A stretch of 64,000 nt of DNA from Candidatus Zipacnadia bacterium. GTDB taxonomy: Bacteria > Armatimonadota > Zipacnadia > Zipacnadales > UBA5352. The stretch spans positions 1 through 64,000 of the forward strand of contig JALGVA010000002.1 in NCBI GenBank assembly GCA_029820295.1, read 5' to 3'. Shown piece after piece: positions 26,369 to 34,908 of this stretch. Each line of letters begins with the position of its first letter. Within the stretch, counting starts at the first letter, position 1. The notes below the pieces were generated by a model. The model worked only from the letters and a program-made list of their open reading frames with translations. It was not told the origin of the DNA and searched no databases. A program made the position numbers and the translations under genes.

Positions 26369-27340
26369 ATGACCGTGCGCGAGTTGTACGAGTTCGCGAT
26401 CGATCGGGGCATGGACCTCGATCCGCGAGGCCGCGAGGAGCTTGAGCGGCAGATGCGAGACGTGCGCGCCGAGTACGAGGGTCTCGATGAAGGGGCGCGG
26501 CGCCGGTTCGACGCCGAGCGCCTGACCAACCCCTTCGGCGACACGCGCATCGCCTGCGGTGACGACGGCGCGACCGTCGAGCGGCTGATCTGCGGCATCA
26601 ATATCGACGGCGCCGAGGTGCTGCTCGCCGACCGCCTGCGGGACCACGGGCGGCCGGTGGACCTGGTGCTGGCCCACCACGCCTCGGCGATCGGCGGCGG
26701 CATCGGTTCGCGGCTGGAGACCATCTGGCCGCAGGTGCGGATGCTCACCGACTTCGGCGTCCCGGCGCACCTGGCGCACAAGCTGGTGCGGCCGTCCTCG
26801 GAGGGCGACCAGCGCAGCTACAACCTGAAGATCACCCAGGTGTCCGAGGCGCTGGGCATGCCGCTGATGACCATCCACAGCCCGGCGGACGCCTACCTCT
26901 TCCAGGAGGGCAGGCGGGTGCTGGAGGAGGACCGACCGGAGACGGTGGGCGACCTGGTGGACATCTGCGACGCGTGGCCTGAGGTGAGCTGGCTCATCGA
27001 GCGAGGCAAGGGCACCGAGGTCGCCGTCGGGGACCAGCGCGATCCGCTGGGCAAGGTCTACCATGCCTTCTACGGCGGTTGGAACCCGACGCCGCAGGTG
27101 TTCGAGGCGCTGTGTGACGCCGGCTGCGGGACGCTGTGGGTGCTGGCGACGTCAGAGGAGCTGAACCGCGTGGCGCGCGAGCGCAATGTCAGCGTGGTGG
27201 TGGTCCCGCACTACCCGGCCGACAACCTCGGCCTCAATATGCTCCTGGACGACGCCATGGATCGCTTCGGCGACTTCGACGTGGTGGACACCAGCGACTT
27301 CCATCGCCACGACCGGCGCGCCGGGGGCGAGCAGTCGTAG
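26369..27340 (+). CDS. NIF3-like (NGG1-interacting factor 3) family protein
   Basis: 323 residues, cytoplasmic. After an N-terminal helix-rich part (TVRELYEFAIDRGMDLDPRG) the protein has LICGINIDGAEVLLADRL, DLVLAHHASAIGGGIG, MTIHSPADAYLFQEGRR and VVVVPHYPADNLGLNMLLDD. The paired histidines in LAHHAS and the late HYP motif are where NIF3 proteins coordinate their dimetal site. These proteins are widespread, with proposed GTP-cyclohydrolase I type 2 or phosphatase-like roles that remain unsettled. An ATG follows a weak GGGGC site. It is downstream of the secreted glycosidase but with its own candidate promoter. The length is larger than minimal NIF3 proteins because of the leading helical region. 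Confidence 0.7.
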   Translation: MTVRELYEFAIDRGMDLDPRGREELERQMRDVRAEYEGLDEGARRRFDAERLTNPFGDTRIACGDDGATVERLICGINIDGAEVLLADRLRDHGRPVDLVLAHHASAIGGGIGSRLETIWPQVRMLTDFGVPAHLAHKLVRPSSEGDQRSYNLKITQVSEALGMPLMTIHSPADAYLFQEGRRVLEEDRPETVGDLVDICDAWPEVSWLIERGKGTEVAVGDQRDPLGKVYHAFYGGWNPTPQVFEALCDAGCGTLWVLATSEELNRVARERNVSVVVVPHYPADNLGLNMLLDDAMDRFGDFDVVDTSDFHRHDRRAGGEQS

Positions 27341-27371
27341 TAAGTGCGCCCGGGCGAGCGGCCGCGGGAGG

Positions 27372-27787
27372 TCACAGGTCGGCCGGGAGCATCTCCGCCA
27401 CGCCGACCGGAGCGCCGCCGCGCGCCGCGGAGGCGTAGCCGGCGAGCGAGACCGCCGGCGAGCCCACGCCCTCGTCGTAGGCAATACTGGCCGCGCAGTC
27501 CCCCCTCACCGCGCGGTTGAACTCGCGCAGCACGTGGGACGACCAGCCATCCTCAGCGGCCATCTCGCCGGAGGCGCCGAGGTCTTCCCAGCGCGCGTCG
27601 GGGACGGGCCCGGGGATGGTGGCGCGCAGGCCATCGGCGACCACGACCAGCCCGTTGGTCCAGGTCGCCTGGGGGATCATGCAGCAACTGAGAGCGCCAC
27701 GCGCGCCACGGCCTCGACCTCGATCTCCCCATGCGCGAAGGGTGGCACGCACACCACGGCGGCGTCGGGGCGGCGCGCTACTCGGCT
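27372..27787 (-). pseudogene. Gfo/Idh/MocA oxidoreductase remnant (deleted and frameshifted)
   Basis: Upstream on the minus strand, in one frame, ARRPDAAVVCVPPFAHGEIEVEAV matches the end of the Gfo Rossmann domain (usually D-A-V-V-V-x-T-P-P-x-x-H) just before the E-K-P motif, which is absent. In another frame TWTNGLVVVADGLRATIPG and SSHVLREFNRAVRGDCAASI lead to an ordinary Gfo C-terminus, AYDEGVGSPAVSLAGYASAARGG, stop at 27372. The EKP motif and most of the substrate domain are missing. The N-terminal remnant abuts the stop of the propeller gene at 27778, overlapping it slightly. Not functional as written. Confidence 0.65.
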
Positions 27788-29082
27788 CGCCCATGCGCGG
27801 CGTCGTCCTGGCGCGGCGTGACCTCGAAGATGTACAGGTCGGTCTTCGCGGTGCCGAAGTTGCTCTTGAAGATGATGCGGTCGCCCTGGCGGTTGATGCA
27901 GAAGTCCGGCTGCGTGGCCTTGGGCATCACGCCCTCGATGTCGTGACTGCGATGTTGCACCAGCCGCCGAATCTGCTGCGAACCGTCCACGGGGATCTCG
28001 AGGATCTCGCCGTAGTAGGGAAACCAGGTCTCCAGGGGGTCGAACCCGCGGTCGCTTAGCGCCATGTAGATGTACTGCGGCGTGGCGAGCGTGTTGCAGG
28101 TGCTGTACATCTGGTGGCACCACTTGGGCATGGTCAGCAGCGTGCTGACGTGGCCGTCGGAGAGCCGGATGGCGATGATGTCACCCGGCCGGACGCCCGC
28201 CGGGCCGGTGAACTGCTCGGCCTGGAAGCCCGCCGCGCACACCATGATCTCCGCGCCCTCGGCGTCGTAGGCGAATTCGAGGTGCGAGCACCAGGGCGCG
28301 AGCTGGCGCTGGAAGTTCCACTCGCGGTCGTAGAGTTCGGTGCCCTGGTAGCGGTCGAAGCCGTTGGCGCGCCACAGTACCACCACGTAGTCGCCGGAGG
28401 AGGTGACGGTGGCGTAGTCGATGGCCTTGAAGTCAACGGGGAACGGTGACACCAGGCCCCTGGCGCGCTCGACGAGGTCGTAGACGAACATCTCGCTGCC
28501 GTCGCCGTCGAGCAGCCAGTAGCGGCAGTCGTCGGAGACGTCGCCCTCGCCGCCGGCGGGGCCGATCGCCGCGTACTCCTCAAAGCGCTGGATCACCTCG
28601 GAGCTGAGGTCGTCGGCGTCCACCAGCCGCAGCTCGTTGCCCGCGTACTGATAGAACTTGCGCGGGTCGGCCGACCAGCGGATCTTCCAGGGGCGGAACT
28701 CGTCGCCCTCAAGCTGCCGGACGACGGCGCCGGTGCGGCCGTCGAAGATGCAGCCCTTACCCCACTCGTCGGCGCCGAAGAACAGGCTGCCGTCGGCGTT
28801 GAAGTAGGAGATCTCGGAGTTGGTGACCTCGGCCATGGTGCGGCGGTCCTCGCGGGCAACGGTCATGCGCGTCACCACCGTGCCGAAGACCGGGTCGCTG
28901 AAGCTGCCGCCCACCTCGGCCGGGGGCTCGAAGCTGCCGAACTCAGGCGGGATGATGCACGCGGTCGAGTGCACGGGGTCCTCGGGGAGCGCGACTGTCC
29001 CGTTCGCCGTGATTCGCGCCACTCCCACGGCCACGAGACCGATCATGACCAGGGCGACGACAACCGCAAGACGCCCCATCAT
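27778..29082 (-). CDS. secreted beta-propeller protein (oligogalacturonate-lyase-like fold)
   Basis: 434 residues. The N-terminal hydrophobic segment MGRLAVVVALVMIGLVAVGVA is a signal peptide or anchor. Propeller-type strands recur: DPVFGTVVTRMTVAREDRRT, SYFNADGSLFFGADEWGKGC, KIRWSADPRKFYQYAGNELR, IDYATVTSSGDYVVVLWR, HLEFAYDAEGAEIMVCAAG and DFCINRQGDRIIFKSNFG. The overall order resembles the PD40-repeat proteins and oligogalacturonate lyase family, but I cannot see the metal-binding histidines with confidence. The ATG at 29082 follows GGGAGGAGAGAGCG; the track extension of 313 codons is antisense to the aldo/keto reductase gene and is rejected. Divergent from that gene. Confidence 0.75.
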   Translation of the reverse strand: MMGRLAVVVALVMIGLVAVGVARITANGTVALPEDPVHSTACIIPPEFGSFEPPAEVGGSFSDPVFGTVVTRMTVAREDRRTMAEVTNSEISYFNADGSLFFGADEWGKGCIFDGRTGAVVRQLEGDEFRPWKIRWSADPRKFYQYAGNELRLVDADDLSSEVIQRFEEYAAIGPAGGEGDVSDDCRYWLLDGDGSEMFVYDLVERARGLVSPFPVDFKAIDYATVTSSGDYVVVLWRANGFDRYQGTELYDREWNFQRQLAPWCSHLEFAYDAEGAEIMVCAAGFQAEQFTGPAGVRPGDIIAIRLSDGHVSTLLTMPKWCHQMYSTCNTLATPQYIYMALSDRGFDPLETWFPYYGEILEIPVDGSQQIRRLVQHRSHDIEGVMPKATQPDFCINRQGDRIIFKSNFGTAKTDLYIFEVTPRQDDAAHGRAE

Positions 29083-29232
29083 CGCTCTCTCCTCCCGTGC
29101 CACGAGTGCGCCGCAGGACGCGCCATGACCTTCCCGCGCCGCAGACCACGATGCCCGGTCGCCCGGCGTGATCCTGCCGCCACCTGCGGGCAGGCCATCG
29201 GAGCGCGCACGGCGAACCGGAGCTGCGGGACC

Positions 29233-30351
29233 ATGGAGTACCGCACGCTCGGACGAACCGGCCTTGAGGTCAGCGCCATCAGCCTGGGCACCGAGTACCT
29301 GCTCGATGTGCCGCCCGTGCAGGCCGTCGACGTCGTGCGCCGGGCGATCGAGGCGGGCGTCAACTACTTCGACCTGTTCTACGCGCAGCCCGCCTTCCGC
29401 GACACGATGGCCCAGGCCTTCGAGGGACTGCGCGATCGCGTGGTGCTCACGGCGCATCTGGGCGCAGGGGAGCGCGACGGCCAGTACGAGCGCATCCGTG
29501 ACCCCGAGCGCTGTGCGGCGTACATCGAGGACAACCTGCGGCGCTACCGCATCGACTGCATCGACGTGCTCTTCCTGCACAACTGCGACGAGCCCGATGA
29601 CTGCGACGCGATCTTCGCGCCCGGAGGCCTGGCGGAGATGGCCGAGGGCTTCCGCAGCGAGGGCAAGGCGCGCTTCGTCGGCTTCAGCACGCATACGATC
29701 GCCACGGCCCGGCGCGCGATCGCGACCGACCGTGTGGACGTGCTCATGTTCCCGATCAACCTGACCGGCCACGCCACACCGGGCCGGCGGGAGCTGTTCG
29801 AGGCCTGCCTGGACCGCGGCATCGGCCTGGTGGGGATGAAGCCGTATGCGGGCGGCAAGCTCCTGCAGCCGCAGCCCGAGCTGAGCCTCACCCGGGTGGC
29901 CACGGGCGGGCCGTCGCTGGAGATGGACCAGCAGGCCGTGACGCCCGTGCAGTGCCTCGCCTACGCGCTCGCGCAGCCCGGTGTGAGCGCCGTGGTCCCG
30001 GGCTGCAGCGACCTGTCGCAACTCGAGGACGCCCTGTCGTGGCTGAGCGCCGACGATGCCGAGCGTGACTTCTCAGCGGCGCTCGCCGGCTTCGGCCGCT
30101 TTCGCTCCGGGGAGTGCGTCTACTGCAACCACTGCCTGCCCTGCCCCGCGGGGATCGACATCGGCGCGGTCATGCGCCTGCTCGACCGCGCGCGCGTGGG
30201 GGTCACGGCTGCTCTGCGCGATGAGCACGCCGCGCTCCCGGCCAACGCCTTCCACTGCCGGCAGTGCGGCGCGTGCACGCCCCGCTGCCCGTTCGGCGTG
30301 GACCCGGGGGAGCTGATGGCGCAGGCGGCAGAGCTCTTCGCGGTGCCCTGA
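29233..30351 (+). CDS. aldo/keto reductase with C-terminal 4Fe-4S domain
   Basis: 372 residues. The N-terminal part is an AKR barrel: YRTLGRTGLEVSAISLGTEY, AGVNYFDLFYAQPAFRD with the Asp and Tyr of the tetrad, and VLFLHNCDE with the His. Where classic AKRs have a catalytic Lys in the third strand, this sequence has VVLTAHLGAGERDGQY, a form I associate with the ferredoxin-linked AKR subgroup. The C-terminus has two cysteine clusters, CVYCNHCLPCPAG and CRQCGACTPRCPFGVDP, consistent with one or two iron-sulfur clusters. A cytoplasmic oxidoreductase is likely; substrate unknown. ATG 29233 has only GCGGGA upstream, and the 88-codon track extension is Arg-rich and rejected. Confidence 0.85.
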   Translation: MEYRTLGRTGLEVSAISLGTEYLLDVPPVQAVDVVRRAIEAGVNYFDLFYAQPAFRDTMAQAFEGLRDRVVLTAHLGAGERDGQYERIRDPERCAAYIEDNLRRYRIDCIDVLFLHNCDEPDDCDAIFAPGGLAEMAEGFRSEGKARFVGFSTHTIATARRAIATDRVDVLMFPINLTGHATPGRRELFEACLDRGIGLVGMKPYAGGKLLQPQPELSLTRVATGGPSLEMDQQAVTPVQCLAYALAQPGVSAVVPGCSDLSQLEDALSWLSADDAERDFSAALAGFGRFRSGECVYCNHCLPCPAGIDIGAVMRLLDRARVGVTAALRDEHAALPANAFHCRQCGACTPRCPFGVDPGELMAQAAELFAVP

Positions 30352-30378
30352 GCCGCCCGCACCGGCGTGCGCCAACCA

Positions 30379-30681
30379 TCAGTCCTCCTGTCGCTCGATG
30401 CTGAAGGTCACCGTCCCTCCGCCTGTGAACTCACATGGATCGAGGCACTGCACGTACGCCCTGCCGTCGCGCCGGTCCTTATGCGCGAGCCCCATCTGTT
30501 CGGGCTTGACGCCCTTGGCGAGAGCGATGTGGTAGGGGATGATCGACGCGAACGAGTGCATGCAGCCGGCGGTGGTCTCACTCAGGTTCAGACGGAAGCC
30601 GCTGTCGAGAACGATGACGTCGCCCACCTCGTAGGCCGGGCAGTGGCCCTTGATGTCCTCAACGCGAATGACGAGTCTCAT
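30379..30681 (-). CDS. TIGR04076 family protein
   Basis: 100 residues. MRLVIRVEDIKGHCPAYEVGD and the central SETTAGCMHSFASIIPYHIALAKG, with a late VQCLDPCEFTGGGTVTFSI, match the small TIGR04076 family, whose three or four conserved cysteines and function are unexplained. GAGGAGGTGTCGGC precedes the ATG at 30681; the 57-codon track extension overlaps the divergent LamG gene and is rejected. It converges with the aldo/keto reductase (27 nt between stops). Confidence 0.85.
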   Translation of the reverse strand: MRLVIRVEDIKGHCPAYEVGDVIVLDSGFRLNLSETTAGCMHSFASIIPYHIALAKGVKPEQMGLAHKDRRDGRAYVQCLDPCEFTGGGTVTFSIERQED

Positions 30682-30832
30682 GCCGACACCTCCTCGCTGC
30701 GCTACCCTCCACTCCTGTCCGCCGCGGAGTTTGGCCGTCCGGGCCACCCGCACCTCTTCTGCGCACGCGGCGCGGGTGCCGGGCAGGAATGCGGTGCCAT
30801 CCCGGCGCACATGCCTTCGGAGGTGTACCACG

Positions 30833-33800
30833 ATGTCCGCCGACACGAACACGAGGGCGAGAGCGATGAGGAACCTGGTGCTGCTGACGGTGCTCGGGCT
30901 GCTGCTGACAGTGGCGACCGCGGGTCACTGCGCGGTCTCCGATGAGGGGCTCGTCGCGCACTGGAGCTTCGACGAAGGCTCCGGTGACAGCGCGCGCGAC
31001 CTCACCGGCCATGGCCATGACGCCACGATCAGCGGGCCGCAGTGGGTGCGTTCACCGCGCGGCTACGCGCTGCGCTTCGATGGCGTGGATGACGTCGTCA
31101 CCTACGCGAACGTGGACTCCATGAACCTGCAGGGCGACCTGACGCTCATGGTCTGGGTGAAGACCCGCGCTTCGGAGGCGCCCGACACCAACCGGCTTAT
31201 CTTCGGTGATTCCGGGGCCGGGGTGCAGCGCAACCTGAACCTGCGCATCAGCGGCTACCGGGTCATCATGTTCGAGTGGGCGGACGGCACGCGCAACGCC
31301 ATCCTGTCCGCGGACGCCGACCTGCTCGATGGCTCGTGGAAGCACCTGGCGGTGGTCGCCGACTCAGGCGCGGGCCGGATCACCATGTTCCTGGACGGAG
31401 AGCCGGTCGCGCAGATGCGCATGCCACTGCCCATCAGCAGGGCCCCGACGCCGGGCCGCTTGTCCGGGCAATGGGCAGGCGGCTGCCTCAAGGGCGACCT
31501 CGATGACGTACGGCTGTATCATCGCGCGCTGAGCGCCGATGAGGTGCGCGAGGCCTTCGAGAGTGAGGCGACGCTGCAGATCGGCCGCGCGCGCACGGTG
31601 ATGGGCACGGCGGACGGCGAGCGGGCGGCGGTGACCACCGCCACGCTGCGCAACCTGGCCGATGAGGCGCTGACGGTGCGCCTGCGGGGGCCGCGTGGTG
31701 AGGAAGAGCTGACGCTGCGGCCGGGGGGCGAGGTGGAGCTGCCCGTGGCGAGCGCCGCCCTGGAGCCGCTTTTCGGGTCGCGCAGCGATCTCTACCTCGT
31801 GAACCGCAGTGCCGAGCCGGCGCACCTAACCGTGACCGTCAGCCATGATGGCTTCGAGGACGTGCAGGAGTCGGACGTTGCCCCCGGGGTCTACCTGGAG
31901 CCGATTCGCCTGAGCGTCGAGGACCCCTGGCGGCGGGAGATGGCGCCGGAGAAGACCGACAGCATCAGCATGCGCGTCGAGCTGCAGGTGGCCCGGGAGC
32001 TGCGCGAAGCCGGCAGGCTCGAGGTGGGCCTCACCTCGCGCGCGAGCGGCGAGGTGGTCGCGCGGCAGACAGTGGAGGGCCCTGAGGCGCAGGTTGAGTT
32101 GACCTTCGACGCGGCCGACCTGCCGTGGGGGGCCTACGACGTGCGCGCCGCGCTGCTGGATGGCGCCGGACGAGAGACCGTCGCGACCGACGGGCCGGCG
32201 ACGGTGCTGCCGGGCGGCAAGCAACGCATCGAGGTGCTCAACAACCTGTGCAGCGAGCTGGTCAACGCCGCGCAGCGGGGCCTGCTGGATGCCCGGCAGA
32301 TCGAGTTCATGAACCCGCGCGACGGCTGGTGCTTCTTCCGCCTCGAGGGACGCGCCACGCTGCGGCTGGACGATGAGCAGCGGACGATCCTGCGCCGGCG
32401 CGCCGACGAGCCGGCGGAGGCCATGCGCCTGCTGCCCGCGGGCAGGCACAGGCTGCGGGTCTCCGGGGAGCCGACGCAGATCATCGTGCGCGCCATCCCG
32501 GCGCTGGTGCACAACGTCTACCCGACTGCGCCGATGATCCGGCCCTTTGGCCCGCACACCTGGGAGCGCATGAGCGCCTGGACGCTGCCCAACTGCAACA
32601 TGATCGAGAGCCACCAGGCCGACCTGCCCGAGGCGGCGGAGTGGGTCGGAATGGGCCGGAGCTGGATCATGAACCGGACTGCGCCCGGCCGCGCCGGCGG
32701 GGAGCCACCCACGGCCGAGGAGATGCTGGCCTACTGGCGCAGCACGCCGGGCTGGGGAACCGAGCGCATCTCGGGGATGCAGGTGGATGAGTACGGGCCG
32801 AGCTTCGGCGACCAGAAGCTGATCGCGACCGCGCGCTCGGCGGCGATGCTCGCCGAGGACCCGGAGTTCGCCGGGCGGCTGTGGATCCCGTTCGTGGTGC
32901 GCATGTACGGGACCGACGTGGCCGAGCTGTTCATGAGAACCACGCTGGCCGCCGGATGGCCGTTCTCGATCGAGCGCTACATCGGCGAGCTGCCCACCGA
33001 GGCGGCGGACCGCGAGCAGATCGAGGCGCTGCTGGTGGGCGACGCGGAGGAGTGGGAGGCGGCGCTGCCGGGCAGCGTCCGCCGGGCGATCATGACGCTC
33101 ATGTACGCCTACCTGCCCTACTGCACGACCAACCGGTGTCCGACGGCCGACTTCCACGTGCACCTGCAGATGCAGATGCAGGTGCTGGCCACCGACCCGG
33201 CGTGGTTCGGGCTGTGGGGCGTGCAGCCCTATCGCGCCAACTACGTCGATGAGGAGACACTCAACTGCATGGGCGCGCTGCTGCGCCACTACTGCATCGA
33301 GGGCGCCACCAAGCCGCTGCTCGATGACCCCTACGAGCTGGCGCATGTCCGGAACCCCGACTTCGCGCGGGGGACCGAGGGCTGGGAGGTGCGACCTGCG
33401 GCGGACGGGAGCATCAGCACCGGCGAATTCGCGGGCTACGGCACGCTGCAGGGGCGCTATCCGTGGGCGAGCATCGGCGAGAGCTTCCTGCTCATGACAC
33501 GCAGCGCCAACGGGCCCAATATCGTCGGCCAGGAGATCACCGGACTGCAGCCGGGGCGGCTCTACTCACTCAAACTCATCACCGCGGACCACCAGGACCT
33601 GCTGGCTGGCGAGTCGCGGGACGCGCCGAGTGCGGTGACCATGCGGGTCGAGGGCGCGGATGTGCAGGAGGGCGACTTCTCCTACCCGTTCACCAGCGCG
33701 CGCGGACCCCAGCCGTTCACCCGCGAGCACCCCTTCCACATGGTTTACCACTACCTGCAGTTCCGCGCCACCGGCCCCACCGCCCGGCTGACGCTGACCG

Positions 33801-33889
33801 ACTGGCAGAGCGACACCGAGCCGGGCGGACCCATCGGCCAGGAGACCATGTTCAGCTTCGTCGAGGTCCAGCCGGTGTTCGAAGGGTGA
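30833..33889 (+). CDS. secreted LamG-domain protein with glycosidase-like middle and CBM-like C-terminus
   Basis: 1018 residues. The signal peptide RNLVLLTVLGLLLTVATAG follows a short basic leader; ATG 30833 has GGAGGTG 8 nt upstream, with ATG 30866 as an alternative. Residues about 35-230 are a LamG/concanavalin-like domain (GLVAHWSFDEGSGDSARDLT, WKHLAVVADSGAGRITMFLD, GDLDDVRLYHRALSADEVRE). The middle is beta-rich. The part from about residue 550 contains WTLPNCNMIESHQADLPEAA, RISGMQVDEYGPSFGD and PFSIERYIGELPTEA, a possible TIM-barrel enzyme region with acidic candidates in QVDEYG. The final 190 residues look like another beta-sandwich (GQEITGLQPGRLYSLKLITA). No numbered family is certain. 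Confidence 0.75.
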   Translation: MSADTNTRARAMRNLVLLTVLGLLLTVATAGHCAVSDEGLVAHWSFDEGSGDSARDLTGHGHDATISGPQWVRSPRGYALRFDGVDDVVTYANVDSMNLQGDLTLMVWVKTRASEAPDTNRLIFGDSGAGVQRNLNLRISGYRVIMFEWADGTRNAILSADADLLDGSWKHLAVVADSGAGRITMFLDGEPVAQMRMPLPISRAPTPGRLSGQWAGGCLKGDLDDVRLYHRALSADEVREAFESEATLQIGRARTVMGTADGERAAVTTATLRNLADEALTVRLRGPRGEEELTLRPGGEVELPVASAALEPLFGSRSDLYLVNRSAEPAHLTVTVSHDGFEDVQESDVAPGVYLEPIRLSVEDPWRREMAPEKTDSISMRVELQVARELREAGRLEVGLTSRASGEVVARQTVEGPEAQVELTFDAADLPWGAYDVRAALLDGAGRETVATDGPATVLPGGKQRIEVLNNLCSELVNAAQRGLLDARQIEFMNPRDGWCFFRLEGRATLRLDDEQRTILRRRADEPAEAMRLLPAGRHRLRVSGEPTQIIVRAIPALVHNVYPTAPMIRPFGPHTWERMSAWTLPNCNMIESHQADLPEAAEWVGMGRSWIMNRTAPGRAGGEPPTAEEMLAYWRSTPGWGTERISGMQVDEYGPSFGDQKLIATARSAAMLAEDPEFAGRLWIPFVVRMYGTDVAELFMRTTLAAGWPFSIERYIGELPTEAADREQIEALLVGDAEEWEAALPGSVRRAIMTLMYAYLPYCTTNRCPTADFHVHLQMQMQVLATDPAWFGLWGVQPYRANYVDEETLNCMGALLRHYCIEGATKPLLDDPYELAHVRNPDFARGTEGWEVRPAADGSISTGEFAGYGTLQGRYPWASIGESFLLMTRSANGPNIVGQEITGLQPGRLYSLKLITADHQDLLAGESRDAPSAVTMRVEGADVQEGDFSYPFTSARGPQPFTREHPFHMVYHYLQFRATGPTARLTLTDWQSDTEPGGPIGQETMFSFVEVQPVFEG

Positions 33890-33972
33890 CGTAGGGCGGC
33901 GTGCGGGCGGTCGGCGCCGGTCGATGACGAGCCGGGGCTGCTACGCGCCGGGCCATGGCGGGGCCGCCCGGT

Positions 33973-34464
33973 CTACCGGAGGAAGCTCAGCGCCGAGCGT
34001 GGGTCGCCGGCTGAGTACGTCCGGTACTCGATGCCTGCGTCCGCCAGCGCTTCGGCGCTGATGTCGTAGCAGGGGTAGTCCAGGAGGTCGGTCGCGACGA
34101 GGACGCGCGGCGGGGTCTGCTGGCGGGCGGCGACCGTGTCGATGACCTGCCTGATGTTCCTGGTCTGCCACTCGTCGTCGGTGGCTGCGGGCAGATCCTC
34201 CAGCCGCCGCTCGGCCTCCTGATGATGCCAGCCATGCACGACGGAGGCGAAGACGATCAGGTCCACGTCGCCGACCTCGAACTGCTCGAACACCCGCGGC
34301 ACGTCGGTGCAGGTCACAGCGGTGTAGACCGCGTAGCCCGCCGGGGACAGGGCCGAGGCGTGGCCGAGGTTGAGCAGCCTGTAGTCCGAGACCACGAGGA
34401 TGCACCCCTGCGCCTCTCCCTGCGGTAGATGCTCCTCCACCGGTTGGGCACGCTCACTTACCAT
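33973..34464 (-). CDS. receiver-like domain protein lacking the phosphoacceptor aspartate
   Basis: 163 residues. After a short leader, GCILVVSDYRLLNLGHASALS, GYAVYTAVTC, DVDLIVFASVVHGWH, PPRVLVATDLLDYP and AGIEYRTYSAGD follow the alternating beta-alpha order of a CheY-like fold. The strand-3 position that normally ends in a phosphorylated Asp (DLIxLDxxMP) reads DLIVFASVVHG, and the usual late Lys is not evident, so it would not be phosphorylated conventionally. A flavodoxin-like or DUF domain is possible. ATG 34464 follows CGGAGGCGCGGCC; the long N-terminal track extension is not coding. Located downstream (minus) of the Ycf46-like ATPase, separated by a degraded stretch. Confidence 0.6.
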   Translation of the reverse strand: MVSERAQPVEEHLPQGEAQGCILVVSDYRLLNLGHASALSPAGYAVYTAVTCTDVPRVFEQFEVGDVDLIVFASVVHGWHHQEAERRLEDLPAATDDEWQTRNIRQVIDTVAARQQTPPRVLVATDLLDYPCYDISAEALADAGIEYRTYSAGDPRSALSFLR

Positions 34465-34908
34465 GGCCGCGCCTCCGCCATGATCTGCGCCGCTCGCGTG
34501 ACGGCACAGGACGGTGGCCTGTCGCCGTCCGCGGGACTCTTCGGCCTGGACTATCAGTTCACCGGCAGCCCGGCTCCCACCTGCCACGCCGCGCCGTCCA
34601 ACGCCCACTTCGCGCCGACGTGGACGCAGCACCAGGCCCGGGCCAGCGCCGCCTGCGGTCAGCGATGGCCTGCGGCCCTGTGGGAGTTCGGGCCCGCCAT
34701 CACCTGAGCGCGCCGAGTCACTGCTCGTCCTGGACGTACCCGACTTCCACGTCTTCGAGGACCACGGCTTCCTCGGCCGCGAGCAGTTCCGCATCCACGC
34801 GCGCGTCCACCGGCGATAGGCGCCCTCGACCGTGCCCCAGCCGGCGGCATCAGCGGGCGGCGCAAGAGGCACGTCGATGACGCGCTCGTGAACCGCGGGG
34901 AGGGTCGC
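34465..34908. other. intergenic region with a possible decayed ORF
   Basis: About 440 nt between the AAA ATPase stop and the receiver-like gene. The right 190 nt contain protein-like sequence in two minus-strand frames (see the entry at 34718). The remainder has only low-quality ORFs with unlikely codon use. Confidence 0.4.
34718..34908 (-). pseudogene. possible short ORF remnant after the AAA ATPase
   Basis: In frame with the ATPase stop, sequence continues VHERVIDVPLAPPADAAGWG..VEGAYRR and, one base shifted, DARVDAELLAAEEAVVLEDV..GYVQDEQ before a TGA at 34718. Restoring a single base at the GGTGG around 34810 would give about 62 acidic, protein-like residues. No family is recognised and no start with a ribosome site is seen, so it may be chance. 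Confidence 0.25.

Noticed and set aside
29083-30021. N-terminal extension of the propeller ORF 27778-30021
   Set aside because: It is antisense to the well-supported aldo/keto reductase, and the signal peptide with ribosome site starts at 29082.
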